This document shows positions 28,716-36,070 of a stretch of 64,000 bases of DNA, in pieces. Source of the stretch: Tumebacillus avium. Its GTDB lineage: Bacteria > Bacillota > Bacilli > Tumebacillales > Tumebacillaceae. Where the stretch lies: positions 3,034,001-3,098,000 of the forward strand of contig NZ_CP021434.1 in the NCBI RefSeq assembly GCF_002162355.1. Direction: 5' to 3'. The notes under the pieces are model-generated. The model was not told where the DNA came from. It searched no databases and worked only from the letters and a program-made list of their open reading frames with translations. Within the stretch, counting starts at the first letter, position 1, and every line of letters begins with the position of its first letter. A program made the position numbers and the translations under genes.

Positions 28716-28758
28716 TGAATTACACAAACTTCTGTAACTTTTCACTGTTTAACACTTC

Positions 28759-28775
28759 ACATCAAGAATTGATGT
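28759..28775 (+). promoter_or_regulatory. Conserved candidate operator A, overlapping -35
   Basis: ACATCAA-GAA-TTGATGT, a perfect 7-bp palindrome. The equivalent site at 40553-40569 differs at 3 of 17 positions. It overlaps TTGATG of the rightward promoter. Confidence 0.65.
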
Positions 28776-28798
28776 AATCAAACAAACACTCCTATAAT
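28769..28798 (+). promoter_or_regulatory. Promoter of rightward operon A
   Basis: TTGATG, 18-nt spacer, TATAAT, 33 nt before the regulator start. Confidence 0.75.
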
Positions 28799-28831
28799 CA
28801 GATCGAATAATGAAGAAGGGAGTGTTGAAAG

Positions 28832-30121
28832 TTGGCTATTTTGTCCCTTGGACATAGAATTCGTAAGCTACGTCAGAAAAAAGGTCTTACACAAATCGAG
28901 CTTGCAAAAGGGTTGGTATCGCCTAGTATGGTATCTCAGATCGAGTCAGATCGCGCTCGCCCATCCTATAAAGTTTTGGTGGCTATTGCTGCTCGATTAG
29001 ATGTTCCACTTGAAGAACTTTTGAAAGATGTCAATCTGGATATCGAATATATCAGTAAATACAAGATGGCAAAAAGCATGGTTCGATCAAAAGAGTTTCA
29101 GACCGCGATTCCGTTGTTGAATGATCTAGTAGAACTATCCCCGCATCGGATTCCAAAAGAGGGGTTGTTGTTAGAACTTACACGTTGCTACATTGAGTTG
29201 GGAAATGTGCTGGAAGCGGAAAGCGTTCTGAATCAATTGTATCAATTGGTCAATAACGGTCAGAATGATCGACTAGCTTCTGTTGTGTTGCTGCATATGG
29301 GCAAGGTGGCCGCCTTGAAAAGTGATTATCCGATTGCCCTTTTTCACACCAACCGGGCTTGGGAGGAGTTGCAAAAGACGGAGGAGATTGAAGCAGATTT
29401 TCATGCGACAGTTTTGATGCAACTTGCGACCCTCCACGAAAAGGTTGGAAAGGCGGCAGATGCGGCTAAATATTACGAAAGGGCAATGCTCCTACAGCGA
29501 TCCAAAGGAGAAGAACGAGGGAAGACATACCTAAGATTGGCAGAAGTGTATGATCGGCAAAAGCAGTATGAACTAGCAGAAAAGTATGCGACCAAGGCGT
29601 ATGTGCTGTTAGAGGAACAAGCCGACAAGAAACAGTGGCAAGAGATGCAACACCGTTTGATCATGCTTGAGCGTGGGTCGAGTGATTGGGAGGTTTCTGT
29701 TCAAAAACTGATAACCCTTGCCGAACAGTTTGAACGAAACGGTGAAAACTCAAAAGCCGGAGAGGTTTATGCTGATCTCGGACTCATCTATTTAGAGAAT
29801 CAAGAGCTTGATGAAGCTTGGGCATTCGCTGAAAAGGCGAGAATGCGTCTTTCCGATGATGATTCCACGATGGGGAAAGTCCATCGGGTCTTGTCGTTTG
29901 TTTACTTTCAACGTAACGATGAGAAGAAGGGTCAGAAACACCTCGACTGCGCCATGAGGATTTTTGAACAGCATGGCATGGTTGCGGAGGTGGAAGAGGT
30001 CACGCTGCATGTGTGCCAGTTTCTGAACGACAAGGGGGATCACAGGGCAGCATTTGAGCGAATGGAACGGTTTCATCAATACATGATGGGACAATTAGAA
30101 CAGCGTGGGATCGTGTTGTGA
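28832..30121 (+). CDS. HTH-TPR regulator, rightward, copy A
   Basis: 429 aa. XRE HTH (LGHRIRKLRQKKGLTQIELA, SPSMVSQIESDRARPSYKVL) then ~8 TPR-like helices pairs (for example VLMQLATLHEKVGKAADAAK with YYERAMLL). Distinct from the leftward regulators in both HTH and TPR region, but ~60% identical to 40624-41910. TTG start at 28832 with AAGGGAG upstream. No signal-peptide gene follows it; instead it overlaps a gene for a 128-aa protein. A partner in a two-receptor switch is the simplest reading. Confidence 0.9.
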   Translation: MAILSLGHRIRKLRQKKGLTQIELAKGLVSPSMVSQIESDRARPSYKVLVAIAARLDVPLEELLKDVNLDIEYISKYKMAKSMVRSKEFQTAIPLLNDLVELSPHRIPKEGLLLELTRCYIELGNVLEAESVLNQLYQLVNNGQNDRLASVVLLHMGKVAALKSDYPIALFHTNRAWEELQKTEEIEADFHATVLMQLATLHEKVGKAADAAKYYERAMLLQRSKGEERGKTYLRLAEVYDRQKQYELAEKYATKAYVLLEEQADKKQWQEMQHRLIMLERGSSDWEVSVQKLITLAEQFERNGENSKAGEVYADLGLIYLENQELDEAWAFAEKARMRLSDDDSTMGKVHRVLSFVYFQRNDEKKGQKHLDCAMRIFEQHGMVAEVEEVTLHVCQFLNDKGDHRAAFERMERFHQYMMGQLEQRGIVL

Positions 30122-30504
30122 AGTTTGAGTTGATGAACACCTACGAGAAGTTGAATTGGGAAAGTTATTCCCGAACAAAGATTCGGATCGGGGATTTAGC
30201 AGGCTGCCTGTTCATTCATAAAAAACATCGAGATCGTTGGTACTTTCGCGGTCATCGAGTAGAAGCGCAAAATTTCTCTCTAGCGATGACCAAACTTGAA
30301 GAGAGTGTTTTCGGTGCAGAGGGATTATCGGACGTTGCCTTATGGAAAAGAGTTGGGGTGATGTTCGGGGTGAATGGTAGATGGGGATACATGTACAAGA
30401 GCGAGACTAGGCATGGCGTTTGGCTATGGTGTGGGCATGAGGTTCAAGCTGAGTCAGAAAAGAAAGCTAAGGAGTATTTGCAACGCTTGGGCAAGGGAAT
30501 ATGA
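30118..30504 (+). CDS. Unknown 128-aa protein coupled to HTH-TPR regulator A
   Basis: GTG start overlaps the regulator stop (GTGA). Soluble, rich in aromatic and basic residues: KKHRDRWYFRGHRVEA, GVNGRWGYMYKS, GVWLWCGHEVQAE, ending in a charged helix KKAKEYLQRLGKG. No signal or membrane segment, no family I recognise. A homologue follows the second regulator (41907), ~65% identical but cut by a TAG. Conservation of the pair across both copies suggests it is the functional output or a modulator of the regulator. Confidence 0.82.
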   Translation: MKFELMNTYEKLNWESYSRTKIRIGDLAGCLFIHKKHRDRWYFRGHRVEAQNFSLAMTKLEESVFGAEGLSDVALWKRVGVMFGVNGRWGYMYKSETRHGVWLWCGHEVQAESEKKAKEYLQRLGKGI

Positions 30505-30677
30505 GTGGTGAGTAGGGCGACCCGTTGAGGTTGCCTTTTCTATTTAGTAGGACAGTGATCAGATTAGAGGTCAAAAGTAGCAAAAGAACACTTCTGCTTG
30601 GAGTAATTTGTTTTTCACCGATTCCGATTATCGGGGGTATTTTGAGGCTGTTTTGGGCTTGGATCGTAGTGGAATAG
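30501..30677 (+). pseudogene. Possible third small ORF of operon A, interrupted by TAG at codon 5
   Basis: ATGA overlap with the preceding stop, then TAG; the same frame continues open from GTG 30555 to 30677 (40 codons, hydrophobic GVICFSPIPIIGGIL). The counterpart at 42290-42487 is uninterrupted. Most differences between the copies change residues, so coding status is doubtful. Confidence 0.3.
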
Positions 30678-30718
30678 GGATTTTACCGAACGCGATCCCG
30701 AAAGCGATGAGCAGCATG

Positions 30719-30865
30719 AATGTAACACAATAGGTAAAGAGTTACATTCGCCAAAATGCCGCCAGCCCTTAATATATAAGGGTTTTCTGCAGATATAGAA
30801 ATATTTGTTGCCATCAAATGTAACATATCGTATGATTTAGTTACATTAGATGTAACAAAACGTAT
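30719..30865 (+). repeat. ATGTAAC/GTTACAT repeat cluster upstream of small recombinase
   Basis: AATGTAAC (30719) with GTTACATT (30741) as inverted pair; ATGTAACATATCGTAT (30818-30833) and ATGTAACAAAACGTAT (30850-30865) as direct repeats with GTTACAT (30840) inverted between. Likely binding sites of the recombinase below or of a regulator. Confidence 0.6.
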
Positions 30866-30882
30866 ATCAAAGGGGTATAGAA

Positions 30883-31425
30883 ATGGAATTCGTACAGCCG
30901 ATTCGAGACAAAAAGCAGATCGACGAGATGAAGAAGGTACTCAGAAAACAATCGCTTCGTGACTGGTTTCTGTTTGTCCTTGGGATCAATACAGGATTAC
31001 GTGTAAGCGACGAACTCACCTTGAAGGTTAAGCATGTACGCAATCAAACACACATCACCATCAAAGAGAGTAAGACAGACAAAGACAAGAGATTCAAAAT
31101 CAACGGGACTCTGCGTGAGTGCATTGACGAATATATTGAAGGAATGGACGATGAGGCGTGGCTATTCCCTTCTAGGAAGGGTGACAAACCAATTTCGAGG
31201 GTGCAGGCCTACCGAATTCTGAACGCTGCTGCTGAGAAGGTCGGGGTGGAAGAGATCGGGACTCATACCATGAGGAAGACTTTTGGCTACCACCACTATA
31301 AACAGAACAAAGACGTTGCCATGCTCCAGAAGCTCTTTAATCACTCTGCCCCGTCCGTGACGCTTCGCTACATTGGTATCGAACAAGATGAAATGGACGC
31401 ATCAATTGAAGATTTTAGTCTTTAG
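30883..31425 (+). CDS. Small tyrosine recombinase, catalytic domain only
   Basis: 180 aa, about half the usual length: the core-binding domain is absent. Catalytic pattern is complete: Arg in NTGLRVSDELTL, Lys in ESKTDKDKRF, HxxR in GTHTMRKTFGYHHY, His in FNHSAPSVTLRY and Tyr in LRYIGI. Such short recombinases (like YoeC-type proteins in Bacillus and SPbeta) occur in phages and resolve dimers or act as factors. Start ATG after AAAGGGG. The ATGTAAC repeats in front may be its sites. Confidence 0.88.
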   Translation: MEFVQPIRDKKQIDEMKKVLRKQSLRDWFLFVLGINTGLRVSDELTLKVKHVRNQTHITIKESKTDKDKRFKINGTLRECIDEYIEGMDDEAWLFPSRKGDKPISRVQAYRILNAAAEKVGVEEIGTHTMRKTFGYHHYKQNKDVAMLQKLFNHSAPSVTLRYIGIEQDEMDASIEDFSL

Positions 31426-31490
31426 CCATCTGAGAGGGTGGTTTTTTAGTATTGATAGGGGGTAGGAAAACATCGGATTGGGAGTTTCAA

Positions 31491-31655
31491 ATGTCGAAAA
31501 GAGGGGGAGCACTTCCATTTCCAAAACCTTGTGAAGAAAATGAAATGAACGTTTTATTGGGAAGATGCCATTCTAAGATTATCAAACAAAAGTTTACAAA
31601 CCATAACCAATACATTATTATTGGAGGGAAGATAACAGTAAAAGGAGGAATTTAA
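31491..31655 (+). CDS. Possible small ORF upstream of ariA
   Basis: 54 codons, ATG with GGGAG 6 nt upstream, stop TAA 1 nt before the ariA start. Basic, no recognised family. PARIS loci are normally two-gene, so this may just be a leader. Confidence 0.35.
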   Translation: MSKRGGALPFPKPCEENEMNVLLGRCHSKIIKQKFTNHNQYIIIGGKITVKGGI

Positions 31656-31656
31656 T

Positions 31657-32976
31657 ATGTTGCTCATGGAAGGTCAGAAAATTGTTAGAATTATTATTTC
31701 GAAACTGTTCGGTACAGACAATATCGACATAAATTTTGAGGGGTATGTGAAGATTCTCATCAGTGAGAATGGAACAGGAAAAACAACGATACTGAATGTA
31801 GTTTATTATACATTGACCAACAATTTTGAGAAATTACTTGAGATAAATTTTGAAAGTGTAGAAATACAGTTTGCATCTGGCAAAAAAATAAAAATAAACA
31901 GACAGAATGATGTCTTTAAATACTACAATGATTATGCTAGATTTAAGAATGAATTAAAAATGAATGACTTGTCATTCGGCCAATTTCTAAAGAGAATACA
32001 ATCATCTTATTATATAAAAGATGTAAAAGGAATGAACAAGTCGAGAAAAAAGGTTGGTTTAAATATTAATAATGAATATGCAGATAACTTTGAGTCTTAT
32101 AGAAAAAATCTGGACACTGAACTTACGGATATAGAAATTCTGTATTTCCCCACGTTTAGGCGGATCGAGGAGGACTTAAATAAGTTAGGTGTTTCAAATC
32201 GTCAGATTGACGATGGAACACTAATTAAATTTGGTATGGCAGATGTTGAAAATAGAATTGAAGCATTTAGGAAATCTATTTCTGATTCAACTTTGGCTTT
32301 GTTTTCTGAAGTGAACGGAGTAATGCTCACCCAACTAGTTGATGGAATAAATGTAACTGAAAGTATGAGGGAAAGTATCAAGAATATTGATGCACTTCAA
32401 GTTGTTCTCGACAGAACGGGTAAATTTTTACCCAGTGGGTATAAATATAATATTCAACACTTGATGAATAGTGGTGAATTGTATAGAAATCCCAAGTATG
32501 ACACTTTGGTATTTTTCCTATCTAATCTGATTAAATTATACGATCAACAACGAGAAAAAGATAATGCTATCAAAAAGTTTGTTGAGGTGTGCAATTGTTA
32601 TTTAGAGATCAGCGGCAAAAGATTCGAATATGACGAAAGTTCCGTTAAAATCACAATCAAACAGGACAAACATAGTGAGCCTATAGAACTGAGGAGTTTA
32701 TCGTCAGGTGAAAAACAGATTGTTTCATTATTTGCAAGACTATATTTAAATTTCGAGGAGAAGAAATTTTTAATAATATTCGACGAGCCTGAACTCTCGC
32801 TGTCTGTTGAGTGGCAAAAAAGATTACTCCCTGATATTCTTGATTCTCAAAAGTGCATTTTTATGTTTGCCGTAACACACTCACCTTTTATCTTTGATAA
32901 TGAACTGGATAAGTTTGCGAGAGGATTAGACCAGTATGTAACATACGTCAATGAGGAGAATGGGCAAAATGGATGA
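31657..32976 (+). CDS. ariA: PARIS-like AriA, AAA/ABC-type ATPase
   Basis: 439 aa, very AT-rich. Walker A SENGTGKTT (Lys 42), signature-like LSSGEKQIVSLFARLYL, Walker B FLIIFDEPELSLSVEWQ, and a His in VTHSPF, as in the AAA_15/21 (RecF/SMC-like) ATPases. The partner gene encodes a DUF4435 protein, and this pairing defines the PARIS anti-phage system, where AriA senses phage anti-restriction proteins and releases AriB. ATG at 31657 with AAAGGAGG. An OLD-type or other ATPase-TOPRIM system is the alternative, but those usually differ in the second gene. Confidence 0.85.
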   Translation: MLLMEGQKIVRIIISKLFGTDNIDINFEGYVKILISENGTGKTTILNVVYYTLTNNFEKLLEINFESVEIQFASGKKIKINRQNDVFKYYNDYARFKNELKMNDLSFGQFLKRIQSSYYIKDVKGMNKSRKKVGLNINNEYADNFESYRKNLDTELTDIEILYFPTFRRIEEDLNKLGVSNRQIDDGTLIKFGMADVENRIEAFRKSISDSTLALFSEVNGVMLTQLVDGINVTESMRESIKNIDALQVVLDRTGKFLPSGYKYNIQHLMNSGELYRNPKYDTLVFFLSNLIKLYDQQREKDNAIKKFVEVCNCYLEISGKRFEYDESSVKITIKQDKHSEPIELRSLSSGEKQIVSLFARLYLNFEEKKFLIIFDEPELSLSVEWQKRLLPDILDSQKCIFMFAVTHSPFIFDNELDKFARGLDQYVTYVNEENGQNG

Positions 32977-33901
32977 AAAGGTAGAGAAGCTGAGACAACA
33001 GCGAAAAAAGGGAGCTGTTGGATGGATGGAATTTTTGAAGTTGTATACTAAATATAAACAATCATATTTCTGTTTTGTAGAAGGAGATGATGATGGAAAA
33101 TACTATGAGATACGTGTGTGTGCGATCTTAGGCAACACAGAAATTAATGTTATAAATTCAGGGGGGAAAGAAGGTGTTACAAGGTTTAAGAGAATATTAT
33201 CAGAAAGTAGTGATTTTGAATTAATAAAATCGATGTTTTTTGTTGATCGGGATTTCGATCCACCTCTTAATGATCCACTGATATATGAAACTCCTTGCTA
33301 TTCTATTGAAAATCTCTATACGACACAATCTGCATTCGGACGTATTCTCACTAACGAATTTGGTATTAGTCGTGGGGAAGAAGATTATGAAAGGTGCATT
33401 AATCAGTTTCGGGTACTACAAGAGTCTTTCCATAATGCAGTAATCTTGTTGAATAGTTGGATGGCTTGTCAACGAGAAATAAGTGCAAATGCCCAGTTGG
33501 GAAATAAAAAACACCCGAAGTTAAATATAAATAAGATTAATTTAAGAAATTTTATTGATATCAATATAGATTCTGTGATAGTGAAGTATAATTTGGAAAC
33601 GTTGTTACAAAAATTCCCTGAAGTAGATAATATACCTGAATCGATGCTTGAATCAAAAATCTCAATGTTTACCAAAGTTGATAAACAAAGAGTATTTCGT
33701 GGTAAATTTGAAATTGAATTTTTGAGGAGTTTTTTAGAGGTGTTAAAAAGAGAAAAAGGATACTTTTTAGAGGAAAGAAATACCAAGATTGTACTAACTA
33801 AAGAGAATATACTCTCTGATCTTTCACAATACGCTGACTTCCCTGACTGCCTCCGGACTTATATTTCAGCTAGGAATCGGGAGTTTGCAGTTTCTTCTTG
33901 A
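32969..33901 (+). CDS. ariB: PARIS-like AriB, DUF4435 (TOPRIM-like) effector
   Basis: 310 aa. The N-terminal TOPRIM-like domain shows the acidic Glu in CFVEGDDDGKYYEI (about residue 38) and the DxD in MFFVDRDFDPP, the pattern of DUF4435 nucleases; a helical C-terminal part follows. In characterised PARIS systems AriB cleaves tRNA-Lys and stops growth of infected cells. ATG at 32969, 9 nt after AGGAG, 8-bp overlap with ariA. AT-rich like its partner, so both came in together. Confidence 0.85.
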   Translation: MDEKVEKLRQQRKKGAVGWMEFLKLYTKYKQSYFCFVEGDDDGKYYEIRVCAILGNTEINVINSGGKEGVTRFKRILSESSDFELIKSMFFVDRDFDPPLNDPLIYETPCYSIENLYTTQSAFGRILTNEFGISRGEEDYERCINQFRVLQESFHNAVILLNSWMACQREISANAQLGNKKHPKLNINKINLRNFIDINIDSVIVKYNLETLLQKFPEVDNIPESMLESKISMFTKVDKQRVFRGKFEIEFLRSFLEVLKREKGYFLEERNTKIVLTKENILSDLSQYADFPDCLRTYISARNREFAVSS

Positions 33902-34081
33902 AAACAAAAGGTATTCTTGATGTTTTTGTTTCAAGTTATGTCATCTCGTCTGTCTGAGATGTAGTTATTTATTCCGCATATTTCTAATTTCGCTCCTAAA
34001 CTCCAAGTTAGGAGAGACCGCTACATTTCCTCCCACACATTTTCCACTTAGAACAAAAAAACGCTGGAATTAACGTTTCTA

Positions 34082-34140
34082 GGGGAGGTACCGAAGTGGT
34101 CATAACGGGGCGATCATGAAAATCGTTAAGGGGCAACTCG
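34082..34140 (+). pseudogene. Truncated tRNA-Ser (5' part only)
   Basis: GGGGAGGTACCGAAGTGGTC onward matches tRNA-Ser(TGA) through the variable arm, with CGAT/ATCG anticodon stem changed in both arms, then stops; no T arm or 3' acceptor. A relic of an earlier insertion. The 180 bp before it (33902-34081) hold nothing I can identify. Confidence 0.85.
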
Positions 34141-34145
34141 CTATT

Positions 34146-34187
34146 CAAATAAGAAACCGCATCCAATAGTGGAATGCGGTTTTTTTA
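34146..34187 (+). terminator. Intrinsic terminator
   Basis: AAACCGCATCC / GGAATGCGGTTT with long T tract right after the tRNA fragment. Confidence 0.85.
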
Positions 34188-34310
34188 TAAGTCATGTGTA
34201 TGAGTTTATTGGCTTTGAGGTTGCTTGAGTTTACGTCGATAGTAAAATTGTAGTAATCCAACCAATAATCAGAAAATCACCTACAAACTAAACAGTGAGG
34301 TAGAAGAAGC

Positions 34311-34451
34311 TCACGTTTCAAACAAGTCAAATCTCTTGAGAAATCAACCCTCAACGTCGACTCGATCCGCAACCTCTTCGGCAACACCGTCAACGTGGGC
34401 AAGGCGAAACCGACCAACTCGGAGTTGATCTCGATGGCAGCGAATACCTGA
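34311..34451 (+). pseudogene. 3' remnant of an unidentified gene
   Basis: About 46 codons with host-like GC-rich codon use ending in VNVGKAKPTNSELISMAANT and TGA, without start or ribosome site. A degraded version (GTGGGCTAGACAAAACTGACCAACTCGGAGTT) lies before the tRNA-Ser relic at 45637, so the sequence once flanked the tRNA target. Confidence 0.6.
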
Positions 34452-34499
34452 AGAAATCGCAATTGTTTAGAGATGGTCAGACAAATGTCAGTAAGTAAA

Positions 34500-34529
34500 T
34501 GCCGTATCACTAGATACGGTTTTTTTGTT
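34500..34529 (+). terminator. Terminator after gene remnant
   Basis: CCGTATC-ACTA-GATACGG followed by seven T. Confidence 0.88.
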
Positions 34530-34668
34530 TTGATTTATAGGGGACAAATTTTCTGAGGGTTGATCATCAAATTTAATAGACTTATAATACTCTATGGAGA
34601 CCGCAAGGCTTCTCCACATACCAAATCACTCATACAACGATAAATCCGCGTGATAACAGGCTTTCCAA

Positions 34669-34757
34669 AGAGAGGTACCGAAGTGGTCATAACGGGGCGG
34701 TCTTGAAAACCGTTAGGGGGCAACCCCACGCAGGTTCGAATCCTGTCCTCTCCGCCA
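34669..34757 (+). tRNA. tRNA-Ser (TGA), full-length copy; right attachment site
   Basis: 89 nt; identical to 24292-24380 except the first base is A, giving an A-C mismatch at the end of the acceptor stem. Anticodon loop CTTGAAA, CCA encoded. No clear promoter, so it may be silent. The 88-bp identity with copy 1 marks it as attR of the 24381-34757 element. Confidence 0.8.
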
Positions 34758-34971
34758 AACGTTAAACAGCAAGAGTTCATGATGTTTCTCCACAGCTTGT
34801 GGAGAGACCGCATGGACTCTTTTTTGTTGTCGAGTTCGTAAGGGTGTGGCGGTCTGGTTAGTCATCGAGTTCGTTCGTGTGTGAGTTCCAACGAACGATT
34901 ATTATCGAGTGAGGATTATTTCTTTCAATTGTTTTTATTCAAACGTCGATGAAAAGTATTTTCACTTTAAA

Positions 34972-35014
34972 CAGACAAACACCACCGGTTCGTGATGGTG
35001 GTGTTTGTCTGTTA
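34972..35014 (+). terminator. Strong hairpin, probable terminator
   Basis: ACAAACACCACC...GGTGGTGTTTGT, 12-bp stem. The stretch 34758-35178 otherwise shows no gene. Confidence 0.65.
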
Positions 35015-35269
35015 GAATCGAAATTTGCTTTCCTGACTAATTGACCAAAGTGATTCTCAATCTATAAAGTAAGAATTAGCATAAGCAATTTTATGATGTC
35101 TTATTTTCTCTAAGAGTCTTTAGAACGAGTGCTAGACATTGTACAGTACCTTGCATTACTGTTACTACTGCCCTATAATGTCCGTAAATTGACAGGCTCT
35201 GCTGTCCAAGAATTGACGAAAAAGATGACCGCGTGAGCGATGTTAAACCTGAAAGAAAAAACGGGAGAA

Positions 35270-36070
35270 TCAAGTCAATTCTCCCGCGATTACCCGTTTC
35301 ACCATGTGGTCGTCAATGATTCGATGCTTATTTGCTGCTCCATAGATCAGACTATGTGTGGCAGCCTTATTAACCAAGCGAATCGTACCACTTGAATAAC
35401 GATAGATCTCATCGACCGCACCATCCGTGAAAATGTCACGGCTAACGCCCGCATATTCCAGATGACGAGCTATGTACGCCCCAACCTGTGCGCGGTCGTA
35501 GTGAACCAGTTTGCACTGTAGATCAATCCTTTGCCGAATGGCCGTAAACATCTGGAGTTGAAGGCGATCCCACAGTTCATTTTGTCCGACCAGGATCAGA
35601 GCCATTGGACTCTGGGCATCCATTTTGAAGTTCAGCAGAAACCGTACTTCTTCAAACATTTCTTTGTCTAGCAGATGCGCTTCATCGACCACCACGACTG
35701 GTTGCAGGCGATGAATCCCCCGCATCAGCTCAATTTCCCGATGCAGTTGTCTCTTGCTGTCCCCTCGATAAAACTTCGCTTCACACCCCAACTGTTCAAG
35801 CAATCCCTTGTAAAAATGGCGAGGCGTTAGCTTTGAATCGGATAGGTACAACAGTTTAAATCTCGATGTGTCGAGCACATCCGCGAATCGGCGGATGGTC
35901 GTTGTTTTACCAGTTCCGCAATCGCCGGTCACAACGGAGAACCATTGCCTTTCGGCCGTATATTCCAATCTCTCAAGCGTTTCTTCCAAAACATCCGACG
36001 CATACAGCTCATGGGTAGGCATATCACGAGAAAAAGGGGTTCTCGCCATTTCATAAAACGCCTCAAACAT
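35270..36070 (-). CDS. AAA ATPase of transposition (ExeA/TnsC/MuB-like)
   Basis: 266 aa. Walker A VVTGDCGTGKTTTIRRFADV near residue 50, Walker B VVVVDEAHLLDKE, sensor region LILVGQNELWDRL and arginine-rich C-terminal lid. ATPases of this type select target DNA and activate the DDE transposase encoded just upstream (8-bp overlap). Complete, so the element could be active. Confidence 0.92.
   Translation of the reverse strand: MFEAFYEMARTPFSRDMPTHELYASDVLEETLERLEYTAERQWFSVVTGDCGTGKTTTIRRFADVLDTSRFKLLYLSDSKLTPRHFYKGLLEQLGCEAKFYRGDSKRQLHREIELMRGIHRLQPVVVVDEAHLLDKEMFEEVRFLLNFKMDAQSPMALILVGQNELWDRLQLQMFTAIRQRIDLQCKLVHYDRAQVGAYIARHLEYAGVSRDIFTDGAVDEIYRYSSGTIRLVNKAATHSLIYGAANKHRIIDDHMVKRVIAGELT

Larger units (their letters stand above)
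24381..34757 (+). mobile_element. Integrative element 1 in tRNA-Ser, 10.4 kb
   Basis: Bounded by 88 identical bp (24293-24380 and 34670-34757) of tRNA-Ser, integrase immediately inside the left end, AT-rich cargo: rep-like gene, regulator/peptide module A, small recombinase, PARIS-like pair. One internal tRNA-Ser fragment at 34082 suggests that it is itself composite. Confidence 0.82.

Noticed and set aside
30505..30700. A pheromone gene after the rightward regulator A
   Set aside because: No signal peptide with a short soluble tail; the only open frame is hydrophobic, interrupted by TAG and poorly conserved.
34669..34757. Calling this simply a second normal tRNA-Ser gene
   Set aside because: A-C mismatch at the acceptor end, no promoter, and position as attR; kept as tRNA with lower confidence.
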